Below are positions 17,123-25,860 of a stretch of DNA of 64,000 nt, in pieces. This stretch comes from Salinicoccus sp. RF5. Its GTDB lineage: Bacteria; Bacillota; Bacilli; Staphylococcales; Salinicoccaceae. Under the pieces are notes generated by a model. It was given only the letters and a program-made list of their open reading frames with translations. It had not been told where the DNA came from and searched no databases. Each line of letters opens with the position of its first letter. The stretch's first letter is position 1. The position numbers and the translations under genes were made by a program. The stretch lies in the NCBI RefSeq assembly GCF_020786625.1, contig NZ_JAJGRC010000004.1:186001-250000 (forward strand), read 5' to 3'.

Positions 17123-18715
17123 TCAGGACAAGTCCACCTGCTTCACCTTATCGAAGCCTTCTATTTTTGTGAGTTCTTCAATCGCTTCATCATTTACACT
17201 CTGGTCGAGTCTCAGGGACAATAGTGCTGCGCCGCCTTCGTCCTTTCTGCCCAGCTGCATGCTGGCAATATTGATGTCATATTTGCCGAGCGTGTGGCCC
17301 ATCTCTCCAATGATGCCGGGACGGTCGAGGTGGTTGATGAAGAGCAGGTGCTTTGTCGGTTTGATATCGACCTGGAAGCCATTTATCTTTACAATGCGTT
17401 CCCCATAGCCGTTCAAAACGCTGGCGCCGATCGTCAGTGTTTCATCGTTGTTGACCAACTCTGCTTCAAGATAGTTGCTGTAGCCATGTGTCTGTCCCTT
17501 CTTCTCCACTTTGTATGTGACATCCTGCTCCTGGAGCAGGTAGAGGGCATTGATGATATTGACGTTCTCTCCAAGGTGGGGCTTCAGCATATTTGCAACA
17601 AATGACCGGGTGAGTATGCTTGTGTCATCCAATGCCAGGTCTCCATGATACTTGAGCTTGATTTCCAGGGGCGGTCGGTTCATCAGCTGTATCGCCACTT
17701 CACCCATATGGCTGGATATATTTATGAAAGGCTTCAGTTCCTCGTTGATGTTTTCGCTCATCCGCGGTGCATTCACCGCATGGACGATCGTGTTGTTCTC
17801 AAGGATATTGATTATTTCCCGGGAAACGCTGATGGCCACCTTTTCCTGTGCTTCGACAGTCGAAGCACCAAGGTGCGGTGTCACTACGATGCGGGGGTGG
17901 TTCAGAAGCTTCTGATTGGTTGGCGGCTCCTCTTCAAATACATCGAGGGCTGCGCCACTTATCTGGCCCTCATCCAGTGCCTCCAGCAACGCTGTCTCAT
18001 CAATGATGCCGCCTCTCGCGACGTTGACTATTTTAAGTTCCGATTTGGCGGTCTCGAAGAATTCCTTTCCTACAATTCCTCTTGTCTGTGGTGTAAGGGG
18101 AGTATGGACCGTAACGAAATCGGCGTGCTTTGCAATATCTTCGACTTCCATCTTTTCTATATCCGCTTCTTTCGCCTTGTCCTCCGACAGGTAGGGATCG
18201 AACGCAACAATCTTCATGCCGAAACTCTGGGCCCGACGGGCGACACCGAAGCCGATTTTGCCGACTCCGATGATGCCGAGGGTCTTACCGTACATTTCTG
18301 TACCTTTATAGGCTTTGCGGTTCCAGACACCTTCCGAAAGTTCCTTGTGGGCTGCAGGAATTTCCCTCGTCAGGGCAAGCATCATCGCCATCGTATGTTC
18401 GGTTGCGGATATGGTATTACCATCAGGGGCATTGATGACGATGACGCCATATTTGGTGGCGGCATCGATATCAATATTGTCCACACCGACGCCTGCCCGG
18501 GCGATCACCTTCAAGGAACGTGCATATTGGATGATCTCCTCTGTGATGGTCGTCTGGCTTCTGACGATCATGGCATGGTAATCATGGACGATATTCAGAA
18601 TTTCCGCTTCAGAGAGGCCGGTTTTGATGTCGACTTCGTAATTTGGATGGTCGAGCAGTTCTTTGATGCCGTCTTCACTGATTGGATCCAGTACAAGTAC
18701 TTTATATTGATTCAT
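17123..18715 (-). CDS. serA: D-3-phosphoglycerate dehydrogenase
   Basis: First step of serine synthesis: 3-phosphoglycerate to 3-phosphohydroxypyruvate with NAD. The 530 aa comprise a substrate domain, the NAD-binding domain (GIIGVGKIGFGVARRA near 142-157), the catalytic Arg (NVARGGIIDE), Glu (DVFEEEPP) and His (TPHLGAST), then an intervening domain and a C-terminal ACT domain from about residue 455 (INHLDRPGIIGEMGHTLG), which usually senses serine. AGGAGG lies six bases before the ATG, inside the end of the upstream aminotransferase gene; the 14-base overlap implies translational coupling. Confidence 0.95.
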   Translation of the reverse strand: MNQYKVLVLDPISEDGIKELLDHPNYEVDIKTGLSEAEILNIVHDYHAMIVRSQTTITEEIIQYARSLKVIARAGVGVDNIDIDAATKYGVIVINAPDGNTISATEHTMAMMLALTREIPAAHKELSEGVWNRKAYKGTEMYGKTLGIIGVGKIGFGVARRAQSFGMKIVAFDPYLSEDKAKEADIEKMEVEDIAKHADFVTVHTPLTPQTRGIVGKEFFETAKSELKIVNVARGGIIDETALLEALDEGQISGAALDVFEEEPPTNQKLLNHPRIVVTPHLGASTVEAQEKVAISVSREIINILENNTIVHAVNAPRMSENINEELKPFINISSHMGEVAIQLMNRPPLEIKLKYHGDLALDDTSILTRSFVANMLKPHLGENVNIINALYLLQEQDVTYKVEKKGQTHGYSNYLEAELVNNDETLTIGASVLNGYGERIVKINGFQVDIKPTKHLLFINHLDRPGIIGEMGHTLGKYDINIASMQLGRKDEGGAALLSLRLDQSVNDEAIEELTKIEGFDKVKQVDLS

Positions 18716-19850
18716 AATATGCCTCCTGGGCAGCAGTCAATGCGCTGCCATAATATTTCTTGCCGCGATAATCGCTTACGATGGCTTCAAGTCCAGACAG
18801 AACTGTCAACATATCCTTCGGGAACATATAACCCATGTGCCCAATGCGCAAAATCTTTCCTTTAAGCTGTTTCTGGCCGCCTGCAATTGTGATGCCGTAT
18901 TTTTTCTTAAGGGCATCTTTGATATGGGAAAGTTCATCTTCATCGGACTTGAATGCAGTGACGGTCGGAGAAGCATGGTCATCCTCCACAAGAAGTTCAA
19001 AATCAAGTGCCTTAAGGCCCGCTCTAAGCATATTGCGCATCTTGAGGTGGCGGTCGTAGACCTGCTCCACTCCTTCCTCCTTATAGAGTGCAAGCACTTG
19101 GTCCAGTCCCTGGATCAGGGATACGGCTGGTGTGAACGGTGTGGAGTTTTCTTCCAGGGATTTGAAGTATTTGTTGATATCAAGGTAGAATCTCGATATT
19201 TCATTTTGACTGGCACGTTCTCTCGCCTGCTTGTTCATTGCCACGAAAGCGATGCCCGGCGGGAGCATCAATGCCTTTTGGCTCCCTGTAACGAGGCAGT
19301 CGATGGAATCACGGGCCATATCGAACTGCATACCGCCCACTGCACTTACGCCATCGACGATGAACAGGGTATCTTTATTGTAATTCTTGACGAGTTCCCC
19401 CAATGAATGGATGGGATGCACTACGGCTGTAGAGGTCTCACAGGCTTGTGAGAATACAGCCTTGATATTCTCTTTACCGTAAAGGAACGACTTGAAGCTT
19501 TGGAGATCCACTCCTTCGCCCCAGGGTACTTCATAAACATGGACATCGTATGGGTATGTCTGGGCGATACTTTTAAAACGCTCACCGAATGCACCGCTGA
19601 CGATGACGACAATGGATTCGTCGGGTTCTACAAGATTGACCATGGATGTCTCCAATGCACTTGTACCGCTTGAAGTAAGTATGGCTACAGGTTCTTCTGT
19701 ACCGAATAATGTTTTTATATTGGACTGCACATTTTCCATGAGGGAAGTGAAGTCGGAAGAACGGTGTCCGATCATCCCATCCGACATCGCACGATTCACT
19801 TGAGGGGGGATTGGGGTTGGTCCGGGCGTAAGTAACAAGTTAGGTTCCAT
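18702..19850 (-). CDS. Class V aminotransferase (alanine-glyoxylate / SerC-like)
   Basis: A 382-aa PLP enzyme. Lys192 in VTGSQKALMLPPG is the Schiff-base lysine; Asp166 in FIVDGVSAVGG contacts the PLP nitrogen; LTPGPTPIP and SSGTSALE are family motifs. Such proteins transaminate serine, alanine, glyoxylate or phosphohydroxypyruvate. Its operon with serA makes a role in the serine pathway likely, possibly replacing serC, but the sequence resembles the alanine-glyoxylate group more than classical SerC. ATG at 19850 follows GGAGGC; a start at 19892 would add 14 residues without a ribosome binding site. Confidence 0.88.
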   Translation of the reverse strand: MEPNLLLTPGPTPIPPQVNRAMSDGMIGHRSSDFTSLMENVQSNIKTLFGTEEPVAILTSSGTSALETSMVNLVEPDESIVVIVSGAFGERFKSIAQTYPYDVHVYEVPWGEGVDLQSFKSFLYGKENIKAVFSQACETSTAVVHPIHSLGELVKNYNKDTLFIVDGVSAVGGMQFDMARDSIDCLVTGSQKALMLPPGIAFVAMNKQARERASQNEISRFYLDINKYFKSLEENSTPFTPAVSLIQGLDQVLALYKEEGVEQVYDRHLKMRNMLRAGLKALDFELLVEDDHASPTVTAFKSDEDELSHIKDALKKKYGITIAGGQKQLKGKILRIGHMGYMFPKDMLTVLSGLEAIVSDYRGKKYYGSALTAAQEAYYESI

Positions 19851-19967
19851 ATATATCTGCCTCCATAGAATAGATGTACACCATAATATCAAAGTTTTCT
19901 GTATTTTCCATAATTATAAGGGTTCAATATTTTATAAAGTGTAATATTATCCAATAAAACGTTTTCA

Positions 19968-21044
19968 TCAGTTGTCCTTGCCGTCTTTCAGGATTTCATC
20001 GACCAATCTATGGGCTTCCTGATACCTGTCCCGATAGGAATCGCCGTCGAGGATATGGGTGATGGACATCAGATCATGCAGCTCCAGTTCCTCCATGATC
20101 ATTTGATGAACCTCATTTTTATCTCCAACATGCACAGCAGCCTCATCCTTCGGTGCTTCCGGAGGGAGGACCAGTATGAGGGACCAGTGCTGGAGATGTA
20201 TATAATAGTCGAAAACTGATTTCAGGCGGTTGAATTCCTCCCCATCTGCGTACCGCTTCATATTGACTTTTGTAGTCATGACATCAGTGTCCGCAAAGAA
20301 GACTTTGCGTGTGCCGGGGGAGTGGATATGGCGCCTGTTGTTCTCGAACTGTCCGATGCCTATTGCGTGGAAGTCCTTGACGTCAAGCTCATCATCGGCG
20401 ATCCGGTGTTCACGGCAGTATGTTTTTGCGTACTCCACGGAGTAGCTTGTGGAATAGCGCCTTGCCAGATCCTGTACCATCGAAGTGCGGCCTGTCCCCG
20501 GGGCTCCGATGATGAGTACATTCTGGACAAAGAACTTCCTGAAGGTCCGCATGACGTAATCCCAGTTCAGTATGGGTTCTTCCCTGATGCTTGTGCCGCT
20601 GATTCCGAGTATTTTGCGGTCGACCATCGTAATGGATGCATCGATGTGGGGCCACTCATCAGAAAAGAAGTCCTTGAGCGGTTCGATATACTCCTCCTCT
20701 CCGACATAATAGGTCATACTCTCGACGGGAAAGGGCAGCGAATCCTTTTCTTCGAGGATGGTGTCTGCAAGCATTTTGAGCCAGGGCCCCCAGCCATGCG
20801 GATATCTCGGAATATGCGTTTCATCGAGCTTGAGTATGGTGACGTTGTCATCAGGACCAAGCAGCCGACGCATGGATTTGACCCGGTTGTCGAGTGTCAT
20901 GCCGTAGGTGTCGCCCCGGTCCCCCTGATAACCGCTGACAATCACGAAGGCATGCCTGTTCTCCCGTTTCGCACGGATGATCTGTTCAAAGTGCCCTACA
21001 TGACAGGGGGCGAAGGTACCGAAATAAATTCCTAGATCTCTCAC
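19968..21044 (-). CDS. NadR-like nicotinamide-nucleotide adenylyltransferase / P-loop kinase
   Basis: A 358-aa two-domain protein. Residues 1-165 are an NMN adenylyltransferase-like domain with the HxGH motif (HVGH, 15-18) and ISGTSIRE (148-155). Residues 172-358 are a P-loop kinase domain like the ribosylnicotinamide kinase of NadR. The NadR DNA-binding domain is missing, as in many relatives. In the P-loop (GAPGTGRT, 180-187) the normal Lys is Arg186, so kinase activity may be altered. The likely role is salvage of nicotinamide riboside to NAD. Start GTG follows AGGAGC. No pnuC gene is nearby. Confidence 0.75.
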   Translation of the reverse strand: MRDLGIYFGTFAPCHVGHFEQIIRAKRENRHAFVIVSGYQGDRGDTYGMTLDNRVKSMRRLLGPDDNVTILKLDETHIPRYPHGWGPWLKMLADTILEEKDSLPFPVESMTYYVGEEEYIEPLKDFFSDEWPHIDASITMVDRKILGISGTSIREEPILNWDYVMRTFRKFFVQNVLIIGAPGTGRTSMVQDLARRYSTSYSVEYAKTYCREHRIADDELDVKDFHAIGIGQFENNRRHIHSPGTRKVFFADTDVMTTKVNMKRYADGEEFNRLKSVFDYYIHLQHWSLILVLPPEAPKDEAAVHVGDKNEVHQMIMEELELHDLMSITHILDGDSYRDRYQEAHRLVDEILKDGKDN

Positions 21045-21149
21045 TATGACAGCTCCTAATCAAATGGTATTAAGACAGTTATATCAGTATAAAAGCGGTT
21101 TATCAAATCAATATACATGTTCTTTGGCAACTACCATGCAAAGGTATGC

Positions 21150-21155
21150 TACAAT
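21150..21155 (+). promoter_or_regulatory. Candidate extended -10 for the DUF368-GTPase pair
   Basis: TGCTACAAT is an extended -10 (TGnTACAAT). A TTGGCA (21124-21129) lies 20 bases upstream, longer than ideal, which the extended -10 could compensate. Confidence 0.35.
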
Positions 21156-21190
21156 CAGATGGTAAAAATTAAAGTTGAGGGATAAAATAA

Positions 21191-22033
21191 ATGGTTAAAT
21201 GGGTAAATATATTTAAAGGGTTTCTGATGGGCATATGTGAATTGATTCCTGGAGTCAGCAGCGGCACGATGGCACTGCTCCTCGGCATCTATGACCAGTT
21301 CCTCGGGGCCATCAGTAAGATCGTATCAAAACACTACAGGAAGGCGATCCTGTTCCTGCTGCCGCTGGTCGTCGGGATGGGGATTGCGATACTTACATTA
21401 TCCAATCTGATAGACTATCTGCTGCGGAATCATATGGTGCCGACGCATTGGTTCTTCATCGGTCTGGTGATCGGCGTCGTTCCAATGATGCTGAGGATTT
21501 CGAATTATAGAGTGGAATTCAGGGCAGGCCACTACATCATCCTTTTCATGGCGGTGGCGCTACTCTTTGTTATGGGAATGAGCAGGGGAGAGGAGCAGGT
21601 GATCAATGATGTCGCCATCACATTCCCGCTGCTCGTCAAACTGTTCTTCAGTGGTATACTCGCTTCAACGACGATGCTTCTTCCGGGAATATCAGGGTCG
21701 CTGGTGCTCCTGATCCTCGGTTCGTATTCCATCGTCATCTATGCAGTCAGTGAGCTGACAAGCTTCAATCTTGGAATACTGCCGATTTTGATTGCCGTCG
21801 GTTCCGGCATCGTCCTGGGTCTGCTTGTTGCGAGCCGCATCATCCAGTACTTGCTGAGACACTACACTTATTTAACATATGCCCTGATACTGGGGCTTGT
21901 CATCGGATCCGTCTTTGCCATCTATCCGGGTCTTCCGGATACAGCCGTGTCCTGGACAGTGACTGTGCTGTCCGCCATACTGGGGTTTGCAATCAGCTGG
22001 TACATGGGTGCTGACAATGAAGGTGCAATCTGA
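21191..22033 (+). CDS. DUF368 membrane protein, PopT-type undecaprenyl phosphate translocase
   Basis: A 280-aa protein with about eight to nine hydrophobic segments. Two related motifs, CELIPGVSSGTMALLLGIYD (N-terminal half) and LLPGISGSLVLLILGSY (second half), mark the internal repeat of DUF368. Work on Bacillus, Vibrio and Staphylococcus showed DUF368 (PopT) proteins recycle the lipid carrier undecaprenyl phosphate across the membrane for cell wall synthesis. That assignment rests on family knowledge. GAGGG precedes the ATG. A GTPase gene follows after 14 bases, suggesting a functional pair. Confidence 0.88.
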   Translation: MVKWVNIFKGFLMGICELIPGVSSGTMALLLGIYDQFLGAISKIVSKHYRKAILFLLPLVVGMGIAILTLSNLIDYLLRNHMVPTHWFFIGLVIGVVPMMLRISNYRVEFRAGHYIILFMAVALLFVMGMSRGEEQVINDVAITFPLLVKLFFSGILASTTMLLPGISGSLVLLILGSYSIVIYAVSELTSFNLGILPILIAVGSGIVLGLLVASRIIQYLLRHYTYLTYALILGLVIGSVFAIYPGLPDTAVSWTVTVLSAILGFAISWYMGADNEGAI

Positions 22034-22047
22034 ATGGAGGTGAGGAT

Positions 22048-23079
22048 ATGGAACAGAGCCATCCTTTGGTCATGGCCTATCATGAATATATAGAATCTAC
22101 GATCGATTACCGGATTGCTGTGCTGGGACAGGTTGACGCAGGCAAAAGCGCCCTTGTCAACCGGTTGGCGGATGCCGATTCCTTTATTTCCACACAGACT
22201 GATGCCACACGCACAATTACCGAGCACCCCTACGGAAAAAGGGGAAAGATCCTCGATTTTCCAGGTGTCGGAACAACGGAATATTCACCGAAACAATACA
22301 GGAAACTGATAGCCAAGACAGGCGTCAAACACGTATTGTACGTCTTCTCATCCAAAATACGGGACGCGGATGAAACGATCATCCGGTATCTTGCTAAAAA
22401 AGGCGTCCATATCACATTCGTCTACAACAAGACCGATACACTTGTGGACGTTTCTGGAGAGCGTGCACAGAAGATACTGATGAACGACAAGGAAACGGAG
22501 CTCCATGTGACCTTCAAGAAGCATCTCGATCAGCCGCTGTACTATCATTTTGCCAGTGTGAAGGATGATGCGGGAATCGATGAGCTGAGAAGGAAGCTGG
22601 ATGATATATTTGAAGAGAAGGACGCCCTGTTCGACAAGAGGGCCAAGAGTGCCCAGTACCTTGAGAAATTCCTGACCAGGAAAATGAACAGCCTGGCTGC
22701 CAAACTGCTGTCCCCAAGCTTCAAGGACATCATACTCAGCCGTTCCTACAAATCGATCGAGGAAATGACAGAATCGCACTACGACGTCACTGAGGAGGAT
22801 GGAAAAGTAATCGGCCAGGACATCCCAAGGGCTCCGGACTACATCAACCGCGTGAAGAATACGGAGAAGGACACTAAGAAGCCGGCGGACTACATCAACC
22901 ACCTGGCGACGCTCTTCAGCGCAGTGTTCAAAATGCGGAAGTTGAATGTCGTCACTTTCATCGTTTCTTCGCTCGGCGAAGTCAGCGTGAAAAGCATCTA
23001 CCCCGTATTGAAGGGAACATTTGAATACGTCGGTGATATGAATGACTTTGCCCGCGAAGTCATCAAATACCACCGTTAG
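22048..23079 (+). CDS. Uncharacterised Ras/dynamin-like GTPase
   Basis: A 343-aa protein with a clear G domain: G1 GQVDAGKS (27-34), G3 DFPGVG (70-75) and G4 NKTD (127-130). The first ~20 residues precede the G domain. The C-terminal half (200-343) is helical and contains a moderately hydrophobic stretch, VVTFIVSSLGEVSV, suggestive of membrane contact. It is not Era, Der, TrmE or another housekeeping GTPase; I could not assign a family. It is cotranscribed with the DUF368 gene (GGAGGTGAGG ribosome binding site), so it may act in lipid-carrier recycling or envelope control. Confidence 0.75.
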   Translation: MEQSHPLVMAYHEYIESTIDYRIAVLGQVDAGKSALVNRLADADSFISTQTDATRTITEHPYGKRGKILDFPGVGTTEYSPKQYRKLIAKTGVKHVLYVFSSKIRDADETIIRYLAKKGVHITFVYNKTDTLVDVSGERAQKILMNDKETELHVTFKKHLDQPLYYHFASVKDDAGIDELRRKLDDIFEEKDALFDKRAKSAQYLEKFLTRKMNSLAAKLLSPSFKDIILSRSYKSIEEMTESHYDVTEEDGKVIGQDIPRAPDYINRVKNTEKDTKKPADYINHLATLFSAVFKMRKLNVVTFIVSSLGEVSVKSIYPVLKGTFEYVGDMNDFAREVIKYHR

Positions 23080-23084
23080 ACCAA

Positions 23085-23115
23085 AGCACCCCGGCTCTTG
23101 CCGGGGTGTTTTTCC
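23085..23115 (+). terminator. Terminator after the GTPase gene
   Basis: CACCCCGG and CCGGGGTG pair around CTCTTG, followed by TTTTTCC. Confidence 0.88.
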
Positions 23116-23123
23116 TTTTGGGG

Positions 23124-23136
23124 GCAATCGTTTGCA
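23124..23136 (+). promoter_or_regulatory. Upstream LacI-type operator of the sugar operon
   Basis: GCAATCGTTTGCA, a near-palindrome centred on CG as LacI-family proteins prefer. The same 13 bases recur 68 bases downstream. Confidence 0.7.
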
Positions 23137-23190
23137 CTTGAATATGATAAATCATTATAAAGAAGCCTATATATAAAGGGGATAAATTTA

Positions 23191-23204
23191 TGCAATCGTT
23201 TGCA
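23191..23204 (+). promoter_or_regulatory. Promoter-proximal LacI-type operator of the sugar operon
   Basis: TGCAATCGTTTGCA ends eight bases before the -35 box. Identical core to the upstream site; the pair could support looping by the LacI regulator encoded in the same operon at 26716. Confidence 0.75.
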
Positions 23205-23212
23205 AAAAAGTG

Positions 23213-23242
23213 TTGACTTTTTATATGAAAGCGTTTTATTAT
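23213..23242 (+). promoter_or_regulatory. Promoter of the sugar operon with an overlapping cre-like box
   Basis: TTGACT (23213-23218) and TATTAT (23237-23242) are 18 bases apart. TGAAAGCGTTTTAT (23225-23238) lies between them and matches the CcpA cre consensus except at the last two bases, so carbon catabolite repression is likely. Confidence 0.65.
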
Positions 23243-23282
23243 AAGAGTATGAAATGGATTACATATCTAGAGGAGGATTATA

Positions 23283-24572
23283 ATGAAGAGCAACAAATGG
23301 TTTCTATTGATGATGTTTGCATTAGTTCTGATGTTGGCAGCCTGTGGGCCGGACAGACCAGAGAGTGGGGAAGAAGCTGCTGGTGAAGGAGCCAACGGCT
23401 CAGGTGAAGAAGGCTCTGAACCAGAAAAGCCTGAAGTGCTGAATGTTTGGCTTGATGGAGAAAATCAGATGGAAGTATACGGTGAAATTTTTGAGAAGTA
23501 TGAAGAAGAAACAGGTATTGCTGTTGAATTTACAGAAGTAGGCATGACTGACCAATTGGAACAATTATCATTGGATGCTCCGGCAGGACAGGGTCCAGAC
23601 CTCTATCAACAGCCACACGATATGATTGGTAGTGCTTATCTCCAAGGCCTTGGAATGGAACTCGACCCCTCTGAATTCGAACTCGATGCATTCAACGAAA
23701 ATGCACTTGAAGCATTCACTTACGAAGGCTCATTGATGGGCGTACCATTTGCTGTTGAAGCGGCTGCTCTCTATTATAATAAGGATATTATAGACGAAGC
23801 GCCTCAAACAGTTGAAGAACTCGAAGCAATCATGGAAGAGTATACGGATGAAAGTAATAATGAATACGGATTCCTGATGGAAGCAACCAACTTCTACTTC
23901 TCATATCCACTGCTGTTCTCTGGAGGTGAGCAGATTTTCGGCCAAGAAGAGGATGGAAGCTACAACTCTGAAGATCTTCAAGTCGCTACAGATGGTGTAG
24001 TTGAGCAAGCAACACGTATGCAAGAGTGGTTCCAGGCCGGATACCTTAGTGAGAATGTGACCGGTGATGTGCTTGATGGATTGTTTACAGATGGAAAGGC
24101 ACCTGTTGCAATGACAGGCCCATGGAAACTCTCAGACTATTCTGATGCACTTGGAGATTCACTGGGTACAGCAACACTACCTGAACTTGATGGAGAAACA
24201 ATGACACCATTTATGGGAGTCAAGGGATGGATGATTTCCGAATATACGGAGAACGAATACTGGTCAAAAGACCTCTTGAAGTTTATGACTAATGCTGATA
24301 ACAGCAAATTGGTCACTGAGGGCCTCAGGGAAACAGTGCCACGCTCAGATGTTGAAAACTCCAATGAACTGTTGAGGGTGTTTAATGAGCAGGCCGAGAA
24401 CGCAAACCCAATGCCTAATATTCCGGAAATGGCACAAGTTTGGGAACCAATGGGAGATGCGTTGATCTTCATATCTAATGGGGACGATCCTCGCGAAGTT
24501 TTGGAAGAAGCAAAATCACAAATACAAACTGATATAGACTCAGCTTCAGGTGGACAGGATTCTGAAGAGTAG
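23283..24572 (+). CDS. Sugar ABC transporter substrate-binding lipoprotein
   Basis: A 429-aa extracellular solute-binding protein of the maltose/maltodextrin cluster (family 1). The signal peptide ends in the lipobox LAAC, with Cys21 lipidated, then an acidic Gly/Glu/Ser linker (residues 22-50). The mature domain begins LNVWLDGENQMEVYGEIFEKY (split into two helices), resembling MalE-type proteins. It captures a sugar, probably a disaccharide or glucoside, for the two permeases that follow. AGAGGAGG precedes the ATG. First gene of the operon, directly behind the LacI operators and cre box. Confidence 0.9.
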   Translation: MKSNKWFLLMMFALVLMLAACGPDRPESGEEAAGEGANGSGEEGSEPEKPEVLNVWLDGENQMEVYGEIFEKYEEETGIAVEFTEVGMTDQLEQLSLDAPAGQGPDLYQQPHDMIGSAYLQGLGMELDPSEFELDAFNENALEAFTYEGSLMGVPFAVEAAALYYNKDIIDEAPQTVEELEAIMEEYTDESNNEYGFLMEATNFYFSYPLLFSGGEQIFGQEEDGSYNSEDLQVATDGVVEQATRMQEWFQAGYLSENVTGDVLDGLFTDGKAPVAMTGPWKLSDYSDALGDSLGTATLPELDGETMTPFMGVKGWMISEYTENEYWSKDLLKFMTNADNSKLVTEGLRETVPRSDVENSNELLRVFNEQAENANPMPNIPEMAQVWEPMGDALIFISNGDDPREVLEEAKSQIQTDIDSASGGQDSEE

Positions 24573-24597
24573 TATCGAAGGTTAGGAGGAAAGGGCT

Positions 24598-25860
24598 ATG
24601 AAGAAAAATCCGAAATTGGCTGCAGTCCTGTCCATCCTTCCTGGACTGGGCCAATTATACAATAAGAGGTACGCCAAAGCAGGTGGCCTCTTTATTCTTT
24701 TTATATCATTTTTTGCAGTTTTCTATAACTTCTTGAATATTGGATTCTGGGGACTTTTTACTCTTGGTGAAATTCCACGTGTAGATGATTCAAGAATTTT
24801 ACTGGCACAGGGGATCATATCCCTTCTTGTAGTCGTAATAGCAATTACCTTCTATATTGCTAATATCATAGATGCGTACAAAGATGCCAAACTGATCAAC
24901 AGCGGGGACTTCAGGACGATGAGGCAGCAATTCAGGGATGCATGGGATAAGAGTTTCCCTTATGCAATCGTTGCTCCTGGGCTTTTCTTACTCATTTTTA
25001 TAGTGGTATTCCCATTGCTGTATATGTTCTTCCTGGCATTCACAAACTATAATCTCTATAATGCACCGCCCAGAAATGTTCTGGATTATATTGGTTTCGA
25101 GAACTTTAAGGCTTTGATTGAAGTGGACATCTGGAGGAATACTTTCTTCAGCGTCTTTACATGGACGATCGTATGGACACTGGTAGCAACAACATTACAG
25201 ATTGCCCTGGCCCTACTTCTTGCAATCATCGTCAATCATCCTTTGATAAAGTTCAAAAGGCTGATACGTACCATACTTATCTTGCCATGGGCAGTGCCGG
25301 CATTTGTGACGATTCTTATTTTCTCTGCACTATTCAATAACCAGTTCGGGGCGATCAACAATGATATTCTGCAACCGTTGTTCGGCCTTTCAATTCCGTG
25401 GCTGTCGGATCCCTTCTGGGCAAAAGTTGCTCTGATAATGATTCAGACATGGTTAGGATTCCCATTTGTCTTTGCCTTGTTCACGGGCGTCCTTCAAAGT
25501 ATATCCGACGATTGGTATGAAGCAGCTGATATGGATGGTGCGTCAGGGTGGCAGAAGTTCACTGAAATAACTTTCCCGCACATCATGTTTGCTACAGCAC
25601 CGCTTCTCATAATGCAATATGCAGGGAATTTCAACAACTTCAACATCATTTATCTATTCAATGCTGGTGGGCCTGCTATAAGAGAACAAAATGCTGGCGG
25701 CACCGACATTCTGATTTCATGGGTATATAAACTGACTTTCGAGACCCAGAACTATAATATGGCCGCCGCAATTTCCATCATCATTGGTCTTATTGTAGCT
25801 TCGGTCGCCGCATTCCAGTTCAGTCGTACTAGAGCAGTTCAAGAGGAAGGTGAGATATGA
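24598..25860 (+). CDS. Sugar ABC transporter permease (MalF type)
   Basis: A 420-aa inner-membrane subunit. The C-terminal 300 residues hold six helices and the EAA loop (EAADMDGASGWQKFTEITFP) that contacts the ATPase. The N-terminal extension begins with SILPGLGQLYNKRYAKAG, a short membrane-hairpin motif found in MalF-like proteins of Bacillota, and carries two further helices. It pairs with the next gene, overlapping it by four bases. AGGAGG precedes the ATG. Confidence 0.9.
   Translation: MKKNPKLAAVLSILPGLGQLYNKRYAKAGGLFILFISFFAVFYNFLNIGFWGLFTLGEIPRVDDSRILLAQGIISLLVVVIAITFYIANIIDAYKDAKLINSGDFRTMRQQFRDAWDKSFPYAIVAPGLFLLIFIVVFPLLYMFFLAFTNYNLYNAPPRNVLDYIGFENFKALIEVDIWRNTFFSVFTWTIVWTLVATTLQIALALLLAIIVNHPLIKFKRLIRTILILPWAVPAFVTILIFSALFNNQFGAINNDILQPLFGLSIPWLSDPFWAKVALIMIQTWLGFPFVFALFTGVLQSISDDWYEAADMDGASGWQKFTEITFPHIMFATAPLLIMQYAGNFNNFNIIYLFNAGGPAIREQNAGGTDILISWVYKLTFETQNYNMAAAISIIIGLIVASVAAFQFSRTRAVQEEGEI

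Noticed and set aside
17645-18865. A 406-codon open frame on the plus strand opposite serA
   Set aside because: It is a shadow of serA: no ribosome binding site, no recognisable domain, rich in Cys/His/Phe as reverse frames of conserved genes are.
20322-21035. A 237-codon plus-strand frame opposite the NadR-like gene
   Set aside because: No ribosome binding site; the opposite strand has the HVGH and ISGTSIRE motifs.
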